Positions 17,906 through 26,051 of a stretch of DNA of 64,000 nucleotides are shown here, in pieces (within the stretch, counting starts at the first letter, position 1; every line of letters starts with the position of its first letter). The position numbers and the translations under genes are program-made. This DNA is from Chamaesiphon minutus PCC 6605 (GTDB lineage Bacteria > Cyanobacteriota > Cyanobacteriia > Cyanobacteriales > Chamaesiphonaceae): assembly GCF_000317145.1 (NCBI RefSeq), contig NC_019697.1:6003889-6067888 (forward strand). Reading direction: 5' to 3'. A model generated the notes under the pieces. It was given only the letters and a program-made list of their open reading frames with translations, had not been told where the DNA came from and made no database searches.

Positions 17906-18415
17906 TTACTTGTACATTAATTGAGATTTTACCCAAGATAAAATCCTAAGTAATTGCATCCAAGATTTTAGCCTACCCCAATGTAAAGCAATTAGAGAAA
18001 TCATTGTCTTGTTTTGAATTTGTTTTTTTGGCAACCCCAATTTACTCCATCCATATTTTTGCTCGCTAACAAATCCTCTCCATTCCTCATCTATTCCTGC
18101 TTCAAGCAATTTAATAATGATAAAGCCTCTCCATTCTTCATCTATTCCTATTTCAAGTAATTTAAAAAAATGATTTGATATAGGAATACTGAATGTAGAA
18201 GAAACAAATAATATTACAGGAATATTAAATGATATGTTTCTCAACAAAGCTATTGCTTTATAATTTAACAATGTTATAGCTCTTGATTTTAATAATGATA
18301 TATTCCTGTCCAGATTCGATAACGACATGTTTTCAAATGACAAGTCATCAAATAAAGGACTAAATGTCTCGAACTCATTTTTAAAAGCTGTAATAAGATC
18401 GTCAATAAAAGCCAT
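17906..18415 (-). CDS. Hypothetical protein with a 17-residue internal duplication, third gene of a PadR operon
   Basis: A 169-aa AT-rich gene starting 14 bases after the PadR stop codon. It is not recognised. Residues 84-100 and 101-117 are a tandem duplication (KLLEIGIDEEWRGF, then KLLEAGIDEEWRGF), also clear at DNA level as a 51-bp direct repeat (about 18067-18168). The N-terminal 40 residues are acidic, residues 60-80 form a hydrophobic stretch (ISFNIPVILFVSSTFSI) that could be a membrane segment, and the C-terminus is basic with several Trp. In many bacteria the gene after padR is the membrane or efflux target of the regulator; by position this would be the effector of the operon. Base use differs from neighbours. 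Confidence 0.6.
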   Translation of the reverse strand: MAFIDDLITAFKNEFETFSPLFDDLSFENMSLSNLDRNISLLKSRAITLLNYKAIALLRNISFNIPVILFVSSTFSIPISNHFFKLLEIGIDEEWRGFIIIKLLEAGIDEEWRGFVSEQKYGWSKLGLPKKQIQNKTMISLIALHWGRLKSWMQLLRILSWVKSQLMYK

Positions 18416-18429
18416 GTTTTTATTTTTAT

Positions 18430-18789
18430 CTATGTATTAGCAAATATTGGACTCAATGACAATTGTTGACGATACTGTTGTGTTGCTATCAAGGCTTGCT
18501 CACCATCGGCAGAGATTGCATAGTAACGTCTTCTGGCACCACCAGATTCTTCGCCTAGAGCTTCCTCCCCCCAACGAGCAGTAACTAAACCTTGTTGCTC
18601 CATTCGTTTGAGTGCGGGATACAAACTACCCACGCCAATTTCTCTGCGATTGGTTTCTTTATTAGCCTTATTAATTCGATTGAGAATATCTAATCCATAG
18701 ACACCCTGAGAGTGTCCCCAAATTACGGTCAAGATATCTTCTTCTGTAGCGGATAGGATTATTACTCCTCCGTCTTGTTTCTTTGCCAT
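18430..18789 (-). CDS. PadR-family transcriptional regulator
   Basis: A 119-aa winged-helix repressor. It shows the PadR signature: an N-terminal HTH with LSATEEDILTVIWGHSQGVYGLDILNRI, then IGVGSLYPALKRMEQQGLVTARWGEE and the wing ending RRRYYAISADGEQAL. Family members repress their own operons and respond to phenolics, drugs or metabolic ligands; the ligand here is unknown. It is the middle gene of a three-gene operon (5 bases after the upstream gene, 14 before the next). A candidate inverted-repeat operator is at 19071-19101. Confidence 0.92.
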   Translation of the reverse strand: MAKKQDGGVIILSATEEDILTVIWGHSQGVYGLDILNRINKANKETNRREIGVGSLYPALKRMEQQGLVTARWGEEALGEESGGARRRYYAISADGEQALIATQQYRQQLSLSPIFANT

Positions 18790-18794
18790 ATTAG

Positions 18795-19031
18795 TTACTT
18801 TGCTTTGCTAGCTGATACACCGACTGAATTGGCTTTTTGAGCAGAATGAGAATCGAGTGCATTTTGCCCAAACCAGACCAATACTGCTGCAATCACCGCA
18901 ATACCGATTCCTCGCAGCCATACATCTCTCGACTCTAACTGCTGTTTCATGTGCTCGATCTCTTTCTCTAGCACCGCGATCTTGGTTTGGAGACTACTAA
19001 CGTCTTTTCCTAGTATATCTATTTCTTGCAC
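18795..19031 (-). CDS. Small coiled-coil membrane-anchored protein
   Basis: A 78-aa protein, first gene of the PadR operon. Residues 5-40 form a heptad coiled coil (VSSLQTKIAVLEKEIEHMKQQLES) followed by one transmembrane helix (about 42-60, WLRGIGIAVIAAVLVWFG) and a short Ser/Ala/Lys tail. The architecture is like the 111-aa protein at 50127-50462. It could oligomerise at the membrane with the third-gene product; no domain family is recognised. Confidence 0.65.
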   Translation of the reverse strand: MQEIDILGKDVSSLQTKIAVLEKEIEHMKQQLESRDVWLRGIGIAVIAAVLVWFGQNALDSHSAQKANSVGVSASKAK

Positions 19032-19070
19032 GATATGTACCTGTTAACCAACTATACTACTTTAGTAAGA

Positions 19071-19101
19071 TTATTGCATAACTATCATACTTTTGCAATA
19101 A
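19071..19101. promoter_or_regulatory. Inverted repeat upstream of PadR operon, possible operator
   Basis: TTATTGCA (19071-19078) is repeated in inverted form as TGCAATAA (19094-19101), 15 bases apart, 40-70 bases upstream of the operon's first start codon (19031). Position and symmetry fit a PadR-type operator overlapping a promoter; no experimental support. Confidence 0.35.
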
Positions 19102-19397
19102 TATTGTCAAAAACTATTCTACCTTCTAACCAAAATCATGCAAACCCATCTGCCGCAAGGAGACGCTCTCTCTGCGACATATGCGCCTCTGCGGTTAAAA
19201 TAATGCGATGATTACTTGCTTTGCTCAAATACCGCCCTGAACTATAAGTTCTGGATAATAGCAAAAGTTCATTGAAATGAACTCTTGGAGAATCATGCAG
19301 TCCTCTTCACTTCGTGACGCTTTGCGAACAGAGGGCTTTGGCTATTAGCCCCGAATTCATTCGCGGGCGGTTCGAGACTAAGCAACTCAAATCTTTA
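19102..19397. other. Gene-free stretch before ureC with repeat fragments
   Basis: No gene is supported. A short inverted repeat GTTCATT/AATGAAC lies at about 19268-19283. Fragments of GC-rich repeat (GAGACGCTCTCTCTGCGAC near 19160) and CCCGAATTCATTCGCGGG near 19352 resemble remnants of mobile-element ends. Confidence 0.4.
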
Positions 19398-21107
19398 CTA
19401 GAATAAGAAATAACGCTGCGCCATCGGTAAAACAGTTGCAGGCTCACAAGTAAGTAACTCTCCATCGGCTCTTACCTCATAAGTTTCGGGATTGACTTCG
19501 ATCCGAGGTAACGCATCATTTAACTTCATATCCCGCTTGCTAACTTGACGAGTTCCCGATACCGCTAGTACCTGTTTTTGCAACTGTAATTGTTGTGCTA
19601 GCTCTCGTTCCATTGCTACTTGAGACAGAAACGTAAAAGCAGTATTAGTTCTTGCACCACCATAACTGCCAAACATTGGGCGCATGTGGACGGGTTGGGG
19701 TGTGGGAATACTGGCATTGGCATCGCCCATCTGCGCCCAGGCTATCAGCCCACCTTTAATTACTGTCTCTGGTTTGATGCCAAAAAATGCAGGTTTCCAC
19801 AAACATAAATCGGCAATCTTACCAGACTCGATCGAACCCACATAATTAGAGATACCATGAGTAATTGCGGGGTTGATTGTATATTTAGCAATATAGCGTT
19901 TGGCACGTAAATTATCGGCTGGTTGACTATCTTGAGGTAAACCACCGCGTTGGACTTTCATTTTGTGGGCGGTTTGCCACGTCCGAATAATTGTTTCGCC
20001 AATTCGCCCCATCGCCTGGGAATCGGAAGAAATCATACTAAATGCGCCCAAATCGTGGAGAATATCTTCAGCGGCGATCGTTTCGCGGCGAATTCTCGAC
20101 TCGGCAAAGGCAACATCTTCGGGAATACTGGGACTGAGATGGTGACACACCATCAACATATCCAAATGTTCGTCGAGGGTATTGAGCGTGTAGGGACGAG
20201 TGGGATTGGTAGAAGAGGGCAAGACATTGGCTTCGCCACAGACGCGGATGATATCTGGGGCGTGTCCGCCGCCCGCGCCTTCGGTATGATAGGTGTGAAT
20301 CGTTCTACCTTTAAAAGCACCGATCGTGGTTTCGACAAATCCGGCTTCGTTGAGGGTATCGGTGTGAATTGCCACTTGGACATCATATTCATCCGCGACG
20401 CTCAGACAAGTATCGATCGTGGCGGGTGTAGTTCCCCAATCTTCATGCAATTTTAACCCGATCGCACCTGCTTGGACTTGCTCGACTAAACCTTGCGGCT
20501 GAGAGCTATTGCCCTTGCCCAACAAGCCGATATTCATCGGAAAAGCATCCACCGCCTGCAACATCCGGTACATATTCCAGACGCCAGGAGTACAGGTAGT
20601 AGCATGAGTTCCGGCTGCTGGCCCCGTACCGCCACCAATCATGGTGGTAATACCGGACGCGATCGCCACTTCAATCTGTTGAGGGCAGATAAAATGAATG
20701 TGGGTATCGATACCCCCCGCCGTCAAAATCGACCCCTCCCCGGCGATAATTTCGGTGCCTGGGCCGATAATTATATCGACGTTATCTTGAATATAAGGAT
20801 TTCCGGCTTTGCCGACTTTGTAAATCTTGCCATCCTTAATGCCGACATCAGCTTTGACGATGCCCCACCAATCCAGAATCACGGCATTGGTAATCACCAA
20901 ATCTACTGCACCATCAGCATTAGAAATCGGCGATTGTCCCATTCCATCCCGAATTACCTTGCCGCCGCCAAATTTAACTTCATCCCCATAAGTCGTAAAA
21001 TCGCGCTCGATTTCGATGAATAATTCGGTATCTGCAAGGCGGACGCGATCGCCTGTAGTCGGCCCGTAGGTTTGAGCGTAGGCGCGGCGATCCATTCGAT
21101 AACTCAT
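19398..21107 (-). CDS. ureC: Urease alpha subunit
   Basis: A 569-aa catalytic subunit of the nickel urease that hydrolyses urea to ammonia and carbamate. All active-site residues are present at the expected places: His136 and His138 ([11 protein letters not shown]), Lys219 (GLKLHEDW, the carbamylated bridging lysine), His248, His274, Cys321-His322 on the mobile flap (MVCHHLSP) and Asp362. Length and the C-terminus ([10 protein letters not shown]) are standard, so the enzyme should be functional once matured. ureA and ureB (beta, gamma) and the ureDEFG chaperones are not adjacent, so the operon is broken up; they must be elsewhere in the genome for activity. Confidence 0.98.
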   Translation of the reverse strand: MSYRMDRRAYAQTYGPTTGDRVRLADTELFIEIERDFTTYGDEVKFGGGKVIRDGMGQSPISNADGAVDLVITNAVILDWWGIVKADVGIKDGKIYKVGKAGNPYIQDNVDIIIGPGTEIIAGEGSILTAGGIDTHIHFICPQQIEVAIASGITTMIGGGTGPAAGTHATTCTPGVWNMYRMLQAVDAFPMNIGLLGKGNSSQPQGLVEQVQAGAIGLKLHEDWGTTPATIDTCLSVADEYDVQVAIHTDTLNEAGFVETTIGAFKGRTIHTYHTEGAGGGHAPDIIRVCGEANVLPSSTNPTRPYTLNTLDEHLDMLMVCHHLSPSIPEDVAFAESRIRRETIAAEDILHDLGAFSMISSDSQAMGRIGETIIRTWQTAHKMKVQRGGLPQDSQPADNLRAKRYIAKYTINPAITHGISNYVGSIESGKIADLCLWKPAFFGIKPETVIKGGLIAWAQMGDANASIPTPQPVHMRPMFGSYGGARTNTAFTFLSQVAMERELAQQLQLQKQVLAVSGTRQVSKRDMKLNDALPRIEVNPETYEVRADGELLTCEPATVLPMAQRYFLF

Positions 21108-21185
21108 AATTTAACCAGGGGATTACATACGGGTAACAATCGGGATTTTACTCGAAAAGGAGCGATCGGCGTACCGGAGTTAACA

Positions 21186-21677
21186 CTATGACACTTGCTT
21201 CGATCTCGATTTGGGTGTAGTTTTGCGCGGACGCGATTTTTTAGGCACGACTGTCTCCGCTTGGGCGGGGGCTGCTTGCGGCTCTGTAGCTGTTGAAAGT
21301 GGGGGCGTCTGTGCGGGCAGAACTGGCTCTGGTGTTTTAACTTCTGGGAGTTTTGCCTGTTGTGTGGGGATAACTGGCTCTATTGCTTTAACTTCTGCGA
21401 GTTGTACCTGTTGTGAGGGGAGAGCTAGATCTGGTGCTTTAACTTCTGCGAGGTTTACCTGCGCCACGGGGAGGACTGGCTCTGGTGTTTTCATCTCTTC
21501 GAGTTTGACCTGTTGTGCGGGGATGAATGACAATTTGTGTTGGTAATTAGAAGCTACAGCTAATACTACGCCCAAAACTAAATAAACGGGAAGGGGTAAA
21601 TCGATCGCTTGAATCGATTGATATAATTGGGCGATCGCTAACAGAATGAAGAAGATCGCAATCCAAAATTGAGCCAT
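21186..21677 (-). CDS. Membrane protein with four 17-residue repeats
   Basis: A 163-aa protein. Residues 5-45 form two hydrophobic helices (an inner-membrane hairpin). Residues 53-120 are four consecutive 17-residue repeats with consensus P-x-Q-Q-V-x-L-x-E-V-K-x-P-E-P-V-L (copies start at 53, 70, 87 and 104), and the tail is Ala/Pro/Lys-rich and basic. The DNA (21310-21520) shows the same 51-bp period, so the repeats arose by duplication. The repeat region is probably extended and exposed. It lies 78 bases upstream of ureC, same strand, but no link to urease can be claimed. Confidence 0.65.
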   Translation of the reverse strand: MAQFWIAIFFILLAIAQLYQSIQAIDLPLPVYLVLGVVLAVASNYQHKLSFIPAQQVKLEEMKTPEPVLPVAQVNLAEVKAPDLALPSQQVQLAEVKAIEPVIPTQQAKLPEVKTPEPVLPAQTPPLSTATEPQAAPAQAETVVPKKSRPRKTTPKSRSKQVS

Positions 21678-21983
21678 ATATTTAGAATTTGGGGTGACTG
21701 AATCGTATCGCTGTCTGTGAGAGGGAATAGTGGATAGTGGATAGTGGATAGTGGATCGAGAGTGATTGTCTATTTTTTGCTCTAGAAAGAAAGTGTTGGG
21801 CGGGGAGCGTCGATATTTGTGCGAACGGTATCCGAACCAATCTCAATTGTCAAGGGTGGAAAAACGGACATCACCTAGTGACAAAAAGAAAGAGTCTATC
21901 TATAAAAATATCGTATTTATGACATTCATGATTTTTGGATAAAGATGATAAGCTGTTATGCGACGAGTTAGGAAACCTTAACT
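21678..21983. other. 306-bp intergenic with GTGGATA heptamer array
   Basis: A four-unit array of the 7-mer GTGGATA sits at 21727-21756. The rest (21770-21980) is the upstream region of the HTH gene and is AT-rich at 21890-21960; no other feature can be supported. Confidence 0.7.
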
Positions 21984-22469
21984 TTGGCAATTGTCGAAAT
22001 AACCCCCGATTTCTCTAGTTTAACAACTGTCGATCGACTCCTAGAGTTGCTCGACGATCGACCGGACGGCATCACAATTAAGGAATTATCCGATACCTTA
22101 AACCGTCCGATCTCCATGCTCCAAATTTGTCTGAAAATTGCGATTGCTAGCCGAAAAGTAGCTGTCAAACAGCGCGAATTTGGTGGGCAATTAGCAAAAG
22201 TGTATGTCTTGAGAACAGCGGCGACTCAACCGCAGCATCAGCTTCGGCGCACAGCCGCTCCTAGTTATAGTAGCGTAACACCGATGCACTTGCGGGAAGT
22301 AGCTGGATTGACAAAAGTACAACTGGCGATCGAATTGGGCTTGAGTGTCAGAACGATTAATGACTGGGAGCAAAAACGCTCTCAGCCAAGATTAGTTCCC
22401 TCTCAACTCAAACAGATGATGTCCGTGTATCAATGTACTCTCGACGAACTAATTGCGGCATTTGAGTAG
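21984..22469 (+). CDS. HTH regulator with winged-helix and XRE-type domains
   Basis: A 161-aa protein starting at a TTG (21984). Residues about 12-75 look like a winged helix (LLELLDDRPDGITIKELSDTLNRPISMLQICLKI). Residues about 100-160 are an XRE-family helix-turn-helix with a C-terminal extension (MHLREVAGLTKVQLAIELGLSVRTINDWEQKRSQPR). Two DNA-binding modules in one short chain are unusual. No ligand or effector domain is present. It stands alone and its targets are unknown. Confidence 0.75.
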   Translation: MAIVEITPDFSSLTTVDRLLELLDDRPDGITIKELSDTLNRPISMLQICLKIAIASRKVAVKQREFGGQLAKVYVLRTAATQPQHQLRRTAAPSYSSVTPMHLREVAGLTKVQLAIELGLSVRTINDWEQKRSQPRLVPSQLKQMMSVYQCTLDELIAAFE

Positions 22470-22554
22470 GTAACGCAAGTTACTAGTCGATAATTGTTAG
22501 TGAGTATAGAGGGTAGATGGTAGAAATTTGTTACAAAGTACTAGCTTTTTCCCG

Positions 22555-22587
22555 CTTACTACTTACTACTCCCTACTCCCTACTCTC
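22555..22587. repeat. Heptanucleotide array (CTTACTA/CCCTACT)
   Basis: Four to five 7-mers in tandem with drift from CTTACTA to CCCTACT in the 150-bp gap between the convergent HTH and DUF3084 genes. Confidence 0.8.
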
Positions 22588-22622
22588 TAAATTCACAAAT
22601 AACTTATAACTAGTAACTTGAG

Positions 22623-24323
22623 CTATGTATTAAATAATACCTTTCTACCCGACATCGCTTGTAATTTAATTATTGGCGGCCCCAATGTATAAGTATCCCG
22701 CTCGACGATCGCCCCGATTTCGAGTGGGGATTTTTGTTTTTTGATGCGGTCTAAAAATTGGACGTAGGTAGCCAATTGTCCGTCGCCGATCTGGGGTCGA
22801 TCTTCCAAAATTCCCGCCCGTCTGGCGCGTAGTTGAGCGGTGACGATTAAAATATTTAATTGCTGGCGAATTTGTTCTTCATTCATCTTAGTCGGATCGA
22901 TACTGATTTCGGCAATTTGCTCGTTACGAGCGAATAATTGACGATCGGGAGTAGCATCGATAAATACCTGAATATTGCGATCTCCGACGACATAATTACC
23001 TAGCGAAAAAATCCGCACCACATAATTCTGACGTCCGCTTATTTGTTTTTTGAGTTGAGTAAGTCGCTCTGGCGTAATTTCCAGAATTTTTGGCTGGCGT
23101 TGACTCAGCCTCTCAGAATGAGCATCTTTGGTGTTGGGATTGGTGGCTTGTAAGGCATTGCGATTGGCTTGAGCCAGTAAACTATCGATTTGCTGGGATA
23201 CAGTTTCAGTACTGTTGCTTTTGATAATAGTACTGGCAAGAACTTGATTGCGGAGAATGCCAACATTTCCTTGCCGAATTTTCTGATATTCTCGTTCGAT
23301 GTTATTAACTTCTCGTTCGAGCGAAGCCAATCCTTGCTGATTAATTTTAATTTGCAACTCGATTTTTTTCAGTTGTCTATCTCTGAGCTTTAATTCCATC
23401 GTCCGAGTTTGAAATTCTCGCTCTAGCTGCTGATGCTGCTTATCTTTTTCTTTGAGCTGTGCTTGGCGCACGGCAAGTTTGGCATCGAGCTGTTCGATTT
23501 GAGTCTTGAGATTGAACAGTTCTGTTTGCTGGACTTGCAGTTGGGCTTCGAGATTGCTCGATCGAGCCAACCGTTGTTCGAGATTTTGACTTAATTTTTT
23601 ATCACTATTTTCATAATCTTGCAAGCTTTTAATTTGACTGATGAGATTGGGATTGGGAGTAGGTCGTTCGAGTCGCTGTTGCAGTTGAGATTTTCGCTTA
23701 TTATTAATTGCAATTTGCTGTTTTAACGGTACAACTTCGCTGTCTAAATATTTAATTTGTTGTTTGAGTTCTAAAACTTGCTCGTAAATCACTTGCTGTT
23801 GCGTTTTGAGATCGCGGCGTTGGCGAGAGATTTCTGTCACCTCCTGTACTAGCTCGTTACGTTCTGTGGAGACAGATTGGAGTTGCTGTTGGGTATTCTT
23901 AAAATTTTGGGTAGCAACCGATTGTTTGAGCAACTCATCTTTGAGCGAGTTATTGATGCCAGAGAGCAAATTTTTGGCTTCCGACTGCTCGTTCCGAGCA
24001 ACTTCTAGTTCTCGCTGCACGCGATCTTTTTGTTCGAGGGCGCGCGCGAGATTTTCTTTGGTATCGGAGAGTTTGCGCTGGATCTTTTGAAGATCGAATA
24101 CGCCCATGCGGAGTTGTTCGCTAGCTCCAAAAATCAGTGTGAGTACGGAGGCCGAGATCAGTGTGCCAGTAACGATCGTTACCAATGTCGCGGTTTGACG
24201 CGGACGTAATTTAAATAGCGATAGTCTAGCTTTACCAACCCGCGTGCCAATTCGGTCGCCAGAAACTGCGACGATCCCGCCCAAAATCAAAATTGCCCCG
24301 ATCAGGATATAGCCGCTGGTCAT
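22623..24323 (-). CDS. DUF3084 coiled-coil membrane protein
   Basis: A 566-aa protein conserved in cyanobacteria. Two transmembrane segments are near the N-terminus (residues 5-22 and about 45-66, separated by a basic loop with RLSLFKLRPRQTATL). Next comes about 300 residues of continuous coiled coil, then a C-terminal globular domain (about 400-560, ITPERLTQLKKQISGRQNYVVRIFS). The layout suggests a membrane-anchored rod with an outward or cytoplasmic head; the role is unknown, though structural or envelope tasks are often suggested. Its first 21 codons are duplicated upstream (24392-24496). Confidence 0.85.
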   Translation of the reverse strand: MTSGYILIGAILILGGIVAVSGDRIGTRVGKARLSLFKLRPRQTATLVTIVTGTLISASVLTLIFGASEQLRMGVFDLQKIQRKLSDTKENLARALEQKDRVQRELEVARNEQSEAKNLLSGINNSLKDELLKQSVATQNFKNTQQQLQSVSTERNELVQEVTEISRQRRDLKTQQQVIYEQVLELKQQIKYLDSEVVPLKQQIAINNKRKSQLQQRLERPTPNPNLISQIKSLQDYENSDKKLSQNLEQRLARSSNLEAQLQVQQTELFNLKTQIEQLDAKLAVRQAQLKEKDKQHQQLEREFQTRTMELKLRDRQLKKIELQIKINQQGLASLEREVNNIEREYQKIRQGNVGILRNQVLASTIIKSNSTETVSQQIDSLLAQANRNALQATNPNTKDAHSERLSQRQPKILEITPERLTQLKKQISGRQNYVVRIFSLGNYVVGDRNIQVFIDATPDRQLFARNEQIAEISIDPTKMNEEQIRQQLNILIVTAQLRARRAGILEDRPQIGDGQLATYVQFLDRIKKQKSPLEIGAIVERDTYTLGPPIIKLQAMSGRKVLFNT

Positions 24324-24565
24324 AAAATCTAATTAATAGTCTTGGGGGTGATTTTTGTGGTGGGAGAGGGGAAGAGGGGGAGATGGGAGCGTTAGCTTTT
24401 CTGGAAACCCACGGGTTTAGCGGATCGGGATCGAGAAACTGCGACGATCCCACCCAAAATTAAAATTGCCCCGCTCGGGATATAGCCGCTGGTCATAGAA
24501 TCTAGTTAGTGGTCTTGGAGGTGAGTTTTTGGTGAGCGGGAGAGGGGGAGAGAGGGATCGTTAGC
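24261..24565. repeat. Tandem duplication of the DUF3084 gene 5' end
   Basis: 24261-24396 (start codon, signal-anchor codons and about 70 bases of leader of the DUF3084 gene) and 24434-24565 are two diverged copies about 173 bases apart, sharing most positions, including CAGAAACTGCGACGATCC-like and AGCCGCTGGTCAT stretches. The second copy keeps a start codon and an in-frame hydrophobic segment. Confidence 0.8.
24392..24496 (-). pseudogene. Truncated duplicate of the DUF3084 N-terminus
   Basis: The duplicate copy can be read from an ATG at 24496 for 34 codons, giving MTSGYIPSGAILILGGIV and then a divergent tail ending at a TAA at 24392. The first 21 residues equal those of the DUF3084 protein except for two changes (Leu-Ile to Pro-Ser). 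It is best seen as a gene fragment, though a small membrane peptide could be produced; it lies about 70 bases before the real start codon on the same strand and so within its leader. Confidence 0.6.
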
Positions 24566-25084
24566 TCGTCGGCAAAACCAACGGTTTAACGATGGAAACC
24601 CAGCGGTTTAACGATCGAGATAGAGAGAAAAGACAGCGGGGAGCGCGGGGACGATACCAGAACTGGTGTTGTCTGGTAACAAGCAAAGAACTGGTCACTA
24701 ACCAGCTTTAAAGCGTTAGTGACACGATCCGAGATTGGGGTGCGATCCCCACTGCAAGCAGGGGTAACCGATAGCTCAAATTAGTGTGAAGTCGTGCTAG
24801 CGCGTAGCATCTGACGATCGGAACTCATCAGCGGATTCCGGTACGGGCTGACAGATCGATCGTCTTGTAGCAGGCTACAAACCCGATTTTTAGTTAAGGT
24901 TTGTGCGATCGATTGTGAGGGGATTGACATTTATGATATCACAGTCAATCTTCACAGCGGAGACGGTAGCGATCGACTAGCTAAAGTTTAACCGATTGCC
25001 AATTGCAAATAAATATTACCGTAGATTGATTGTCGATCTGCTCCAATGTGCCATAGAATCTAGGGATTGGTTGTAGTGGATTAG
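24566..25084. other. Gene-free region upstream of cdaA with strong hairpin potential
   Basis: 520 bases with no coding evidence. Features: a hairpin at 24694-24723; a G4 run (24737-24740) that can pair with C4 (24747-24750), while the same C4 can also pair with G4 at 24761-24764; a TTGTAG/CTACAA stem near 24866-24882; and GATTGAC/GTCAATC arms near 24922-24950. The mutually exclusive C4 pairings are the sort of arrangement seen in leader RNAs. No known riboswitch consensus was matched. Confidence 0.4.
24694..24723 (+). other. Strong hairpin (GTCACTAAC stem with palindromic loop)
   Basis: Nine-base arms GTCACTAAC and GTTAGTGAC enclose a 12-base loop that contains the palindrome GCTTTAAAGC, so the loop can fold further. 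There is no T-tract after it, arguing against a simple terminator. Confidence 0.6.
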
Positions 25085-25990
25085 TTGCCAATGACTTTGG
25101 GTCTGGGGTTTGATTCCCACTTTACTGCATCCTGGTTACGCCAAAGTTTAGACCTAGGATTAGTAATTGCCCTCACTTTTCTGGTGTTATTGGCGGTCAG
25201 AGATCGTCGAACATTGTGGATGGTAAGAGGGCTAATTGTGTTGATAGTGGCTGCCGCGCTCGGTCAACAGTTGCAATTTCAGTTATTAAGCTTCGTACTC
25301 GACAAGCTGGTTGTCGGCGCGGCACTAGCGATGTCCGTTGTTTTTCAGTCCGAATTTCGCCGCTTTTTGGAGCAATTAGGACGGGGGCATTTACTACCTT
25401 CGTTCCGCCAAACTCGCCGGACGAGCGAAACTACAGATCGATCGCTCGATCGGATTGTCGAGGCAGTCAAGGAGTTATCGCAACAACGGATCGGTGCGTT
25501 GATGATCCTCGAAACCAACGAGATGATGGACGAGCGAGATTTTGCCGTGCCGGGGGTAAAATTAGATGCCGAGCTATCGAAGGAACTGATCCAAACTATT
25601 TTTCAAACTACGACTTTACTACACGATGGTGCGGTATTTATTCGCGGCGATCGAGTGGTATCGGCAGGTGTCATTTTACCATTATCCGATCGAACTGCTT
25701 CTCGGCAGCTAGGAACTAGGCATCGAGCGGCAATGGGAATTACCGAGCGGACGAACAATTGCGTGTGTATCGTCGTCTCTGAAGAAACGGGATCGATTTC
25801 GCTAGCTGAGGCGGGAATGCTCGATCGACCCCTGACTAGCAGTAAACTGAAAGAGCTATTAGAAACCCGGTTTGCCCCGATTAGCGAACGCGAATCAGTC
25901 GCACCGAGTTTGTTTAGCTTCGGGCGTAAATTCAGTCTCCGCGTGATTAAGCTATGCCGTCGCCTGCTACAATTGCCGGAAAACAAATGA
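25085..25990 (+). CDS. cdaA: Diadenylate cyclase, CdaA type
   Basis: A 301-aa membrane enzyme making the second messenger c-di-AMP from two ATP. Three transmembrane helices (about residues 15-85) precede the DAC (DisA_N) domain, which shows the catalytic DGA motif (LLHDGAVFIRGDR, Asp181) and the RHR motif (GTRHRAAMG, residues 212-214). The start is a TTG at 25085 or the ATG two codons later. It is followed after 61 bases by uppS, the usual cyanobacterial order, so the two may be co-transcribed. c-di-AMP controls K+ and osmolyte handling and day/night metabolism in this phylum. Confidence 0.94.
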   Translation: MPMTLGLGFDSHFTASWLRQSLDLGLVIALTFLVLLAVRDRRTLWMVRGLIVLIVAAALGQQLQFQLLSFVLDKLVVGAALAMSVVFQSEFRRFLEQLGRGHLLPSFRQTRRTSETTDRSLDRIVEAVKELSQQRIGALMILETNEMMDERDFAVPGVKLDAELSKELIQTIFQTTTLLHDGAVFIRGDRVVSAGVILPLSDRTASRQLGTRHRAAMGITERTNNCVCIVVSEETGSISLAEAGMLDRPLTSSKLKELLETRFAPISERESVAPSLFSFGRKFSLRVIKLCRRLLQLPENK

Positions 25991-26051
25991 ACTATGAATG
26001 CACCCCTGCTCGCAATTCATAATTCATAATTTATAATCCACAACTCCTCAG

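Noticed and set aside
21128-21155. NtcA box (GTA-N8-TAC) upstream of ureC
   Set aside because: GTAACAATCGGGATTTTAC has 13 bases between GTA and TAC, too many for an NtcA site.
24660-24930. c-di-AMP (ydaO) riboswitch before cdaA
   Set aside because: GGGG/CCCC stems and GGTAACC-like pieces suggested it, but the conserved core (GGGGUGAAUCC and CCGAAUCCGUCAGCU-type blocks) is not present in order on either strand.
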